Origin: Clostridia bacterium
Lineage (GTDB): Bacteria; Bacillota; Clostridia; Oscillospirales; CAG-272
Assembly: GCA_900753295.1 (NCBI GenBank)
Contig: CAADYQ010000099.1
Coordinates: 1 to 17,299, forward strand
Direction: 5' to 3'
DNA length: 17,299 nt
The position numbers and the translations under genes were made by a program. How positions within the stretch are numbered: the stretch's first letter is position 1; each line of letters starts with the position of its first letter. Below are positions 15,717 through 17,299 of the stretch, piece by piece. The notes under the pieces are model-generated. The model saw only the letters and a list, made by a program, of their open reading frames with translations, made no database searches and had not been told where the DNA came from.

Positions 15717-15749
15717 ATTACAGTATCCGTTTTAGTTTTATTTTTATTT

Positions 15750-17087
15750 TCATCTGGCAAGCTCGGCGGAAATACCGTCAAGCACCTCAAGAGCGCGTGC
15801 GGCATATGCCTCGCCGCGCGCCTTCTTCCCGCCGCGCACACGCTCCGCGAGCGGTGCGATTATACCGAAATTTGCGTTCATCGGGACGAACGAACCGCCC
15901 TCGCCGCCGTGTGCGACATATGAAGCCATAGCTCCCGTCATCGTCTCGCGCGGAAGGATGATCCCGTCCATGCCCCGTGCGCGGCGTGCGGCGGCAACGC
16001 CGGCAACGAGCCCGGACGCCGCGGATTCCACATACCCTTCAACGCCGGTCATCTGCCCGGCAAAATAAACGCCGGGGTGAGATATAAGGCCGTAGTTTTC
16101 ATCGAGCCTGCCGGGAGAATCAAGATATGTGTTGCGGTGCATGACGCCGTAGCGCAGGAATTCGGCATTCTCAAGCCCCGGTATCATTGAAAATACACGC
16201 TTTTGCTCCGGGAATGCCAAGTGAGTCTGAAAGCCGACGAGGTTGAACATCGTCCCCTCGCGGTTCTCCTTGCGCAGCTGAACGACCGCATACCAATCGC
16301 GCACCTCGGGGTGACGCGGATCGGAAAGTCCGACCGGCTTCATGGGTCCGAAGCGGAGGGTATCTCTGCCGCGCCGCGCCATGACCTCAACGGGCATACA
16401 GCCCTCAAAAACGGTAAGGTCGCCCTGCTCCTCGCGGTCAAAATCGTGAAGCTCCGCTTCCCGCGCGCTCACAAGCGCATCGTAAAACGCATCGTACTGC
16501 TCGCGCGTCATGGGGCAGTTCAGATAGTCGGCGTCGCCCTTGCCGTAGCGCGAGGCGAAAAATGCGATGTCAAGATCAACGCTGTCGCCGTCAACTATCG
16601 GCGCCGCCGCATCGAAGAAGTGCAGCCCGGAGCATCCCAGCTCGCCTGCAATATAGTCAGCCATAGGCTTTGACGTAAGCGGTCCGGTGGCTATGACGGT
16701 GATCTCGCCCTCCGGTACGGATGCGACCTCGGCGGGGATATATTCTATCATGGGGTCGGCGAGTATTTTGTCGGTGATATATGACGAAAATGCATCCCTG
16801 TCCACCGCAAGCGCCGAGCCTGCGGGAACACGGCACGCGTCCGCCGCCTCCATTATGAGCGAGGACATGCGCCGCATCTCCTCCTTCAGCAGTCCGACGG
16901 CATTCGACGTGCTGTCGGAGCGAAGGGAGTTGGAGCATACAAGCTCGGAAAATTTTTCGGAATGATGCGCGGGCGTGTATTTTTGCGGCTTCATCTCATA
17001 GAGCTTAACCTTTATACCGCGCCGTGACGCCTGCCATGCCGCCTCACAGCCCGCAAGACCTGCGCCGTATACATTTATGTGATCCAT
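15750..17087 (-). CDS. trmFO: Folate/FAD-dependent tRNA (uracil-54-C5-)-methyltransferase TrmFO
   Basis: A 445-residue flavoprotein that makes m5U54 (ribothymidine) in the tRNA T-loop using methylene-tetrahydrofolate and reduced FAD. The FAD-binding GAGLAGCEAAW is at 8-18. The catalytic Cys51 sits in ELVCSNSLRSDS, and the second conserved cysteine is at about 230 in FEGCMPVE. C-terminal ISHPGVYFAGQMTGVEGYVESA is the family flavin-binding signature. The ATG at 17087 has AGAGGT seven bases upstream. The frame stays open another 33 codons upstream, but that is the tail of the preceding gene read out of frame. The gene lies 22 bases after the upstream stop. Confidence 0.98.
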   Translation of the reverse strand: MDHINVYGAGLAGCEAAWQASRRGIKVKLYEMKPQKYTPAHHSEKFSELVCSNSLRSDSTSNAVGLLKEEMRRMSSLIMEAADACRVPAGSALAVDRDAFSSYITDKILADPMIEYIPAEVASVPEGEITVIATGPLTSKPMADYIAGELGCSGLHFFDAAAPIVDGDSVDLDIAFFASRYGKGDADYLNCPMTREQYDAFYDALVSAREAELHDFDREEQGDLTVFEGCMPVEVMARRGRDTLRFGPMKPVGLSDPRHPEVRDWYAVVQLRKENREGTMFNLVGFQTHLAFPEQKRVFSMIPGLENAEFLRYGVMHRNTYLDSPGRLDENYGLISHPGVYFAGQMTGVEGYVESAASGLVAGVAAARRARGMDGIILPRETMTGAMASYVAHGGEGGSFVPMNANFGIIAPLAERVRGGKKARGEAYAARALEVLDGISAELAR

Positions 17088-17109
17088 CTTAAAACCTCTG
17101 TATGGCGGC

Positions 17110-17298
17110 TCAGAACGGCGCGTCGTCATCGCCGGGGACCGGCGGACGGTCGTCCTCAAAGCCCTCGGGAAGCTCGGGCGTATCATCCGCGCCCTTTCCG
17201 CCGCCTCTTGCCGGAGACTTTGGAGCCTTCGTCACACGCGGCTTGCGCGCGGTCTTCGGCTTTTCCTTGCTGTCGGCGGCTCCGTTTTCGGCATCAGC
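17110..17298 (-). CDS. C-terminal tail of an unidentified protein, possibly DNA topoisomerase I (runs off right edge)
   Basis: The last 62 residues of a gene entering from the right. The tail is low complexity: a Lys/Ala/Pro-rich stretch (SKEKPKTARKPRVTKAP), then RGGGKG, then an acidic, proline-rich end that closes GDDDAPF. No domain can be seen. By synteny (upstream of trmFO) it is probably topA, whose C-terminus is often Lys-rich in Firmicutes. The final DDDAPF also resembles the protein-binding tip of single-stranded DNA-binding proteins (usually DDDIPF), so an ssb gene is a second possibility. The stop TGA is 22 bases before the trmFO start. Confidence 0.55.
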   Translation of the reverse strand, partial: ADAENGAADSKEKPKTARKPRVTKAPKSPARGGGKGADDTPELPEGFEDDRPPVPGDDDAPF

Positions 17299-17299
17299 C

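Noticed and set aside
15717..15770. TTGCCA near the trmFO end as a -35 for plsX.
   Set aside because: No acceptable -10 at normal spacing in the A-rich gap.
17088..17186. Longer TrmFO with 33 extra N-terminal residues.
   Set aside because: The FAD motif begins right after the ATG at 17087, which has a good ribosome site; the extension overlaps the upstream gene's tail.

Overview
This window looks like the chromosome of a GC-rich, low-G+C-phylum-type (Firmicutes/Clostridia) bacterium, most likely an Oscillospiraceae/Christensenellales-like gut anaerobe. That placement is an inference. It rests on Clostridia-type gene order (topA?-trmFO-plsX-rnc-radical SAM-smc-ftsY joined to rdgB-yhbY-nadD-yqeK-rsfS-leuS), strong GGAGG-type Shine-Dalgarno sites, the folate/FAD form of TrmFO, the short FtsY without a long acidic domain, and a DUF3343/cysteine-desulfurase pair. 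Every gene I can support is on the minus strand, so transcription runs from high to low coordinates. I see no tRNA, rRNA, CRISPR array, insertion sequence or phage gene.

Layout in transcription order. (1) 17299-13904: C-terminal tail of an unidentified gene (probably topA by position), trmFO, plsX and rnc, closed by a very strong intrinsic terminator. (2) 13843-12180: a metallo-beta-lactamase-fold hydrolase and an Elp3-like radical SAM protein, joined by an ATGA overlap. The hydrolase's Shine-Dalgarno abuts the U-tract of the rnc terminator. (3) 12152-916: a long run of smc, ftsY, rdgB, yhbY, nadD, yqeK, rsfS, leuS and a MATE transporter. It is tightly spaced and has a near-consensus promoter lying inside the 3' end of the radical SAM gene. 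(4) 875-426: rpsT as a one-gene unit with its own extended -10 promoter, a UUG start and its own terminator. (5) 338-1: a DUF3343 small protein overlapping a class V aminotransferase/cysteine desulfurase that runs off the left edge.

The genes form a growth and housekeeping block: chromosome organisation (smc), membrane targeting of ribosomes (ftsY), ribosome maturation and silencing (yhbY, rsfS, rpsT, rnc), tRNA charging and methylation (leuS, trmFO), phospholipid initiation (plsX), NAD synthesis (nadD) and nucleotide clean-up (rdgB, yqeK). Most of it is ordinary. The points most worth a second look are the regulatory joints (the leuS-MATE leader, the rnc/MBL terminator, the smc promoter and the rpsT leader), an SSB-like acidic tip on the truncated right-edge protein, and the DUF3343/desulfurase pair at the left edge.
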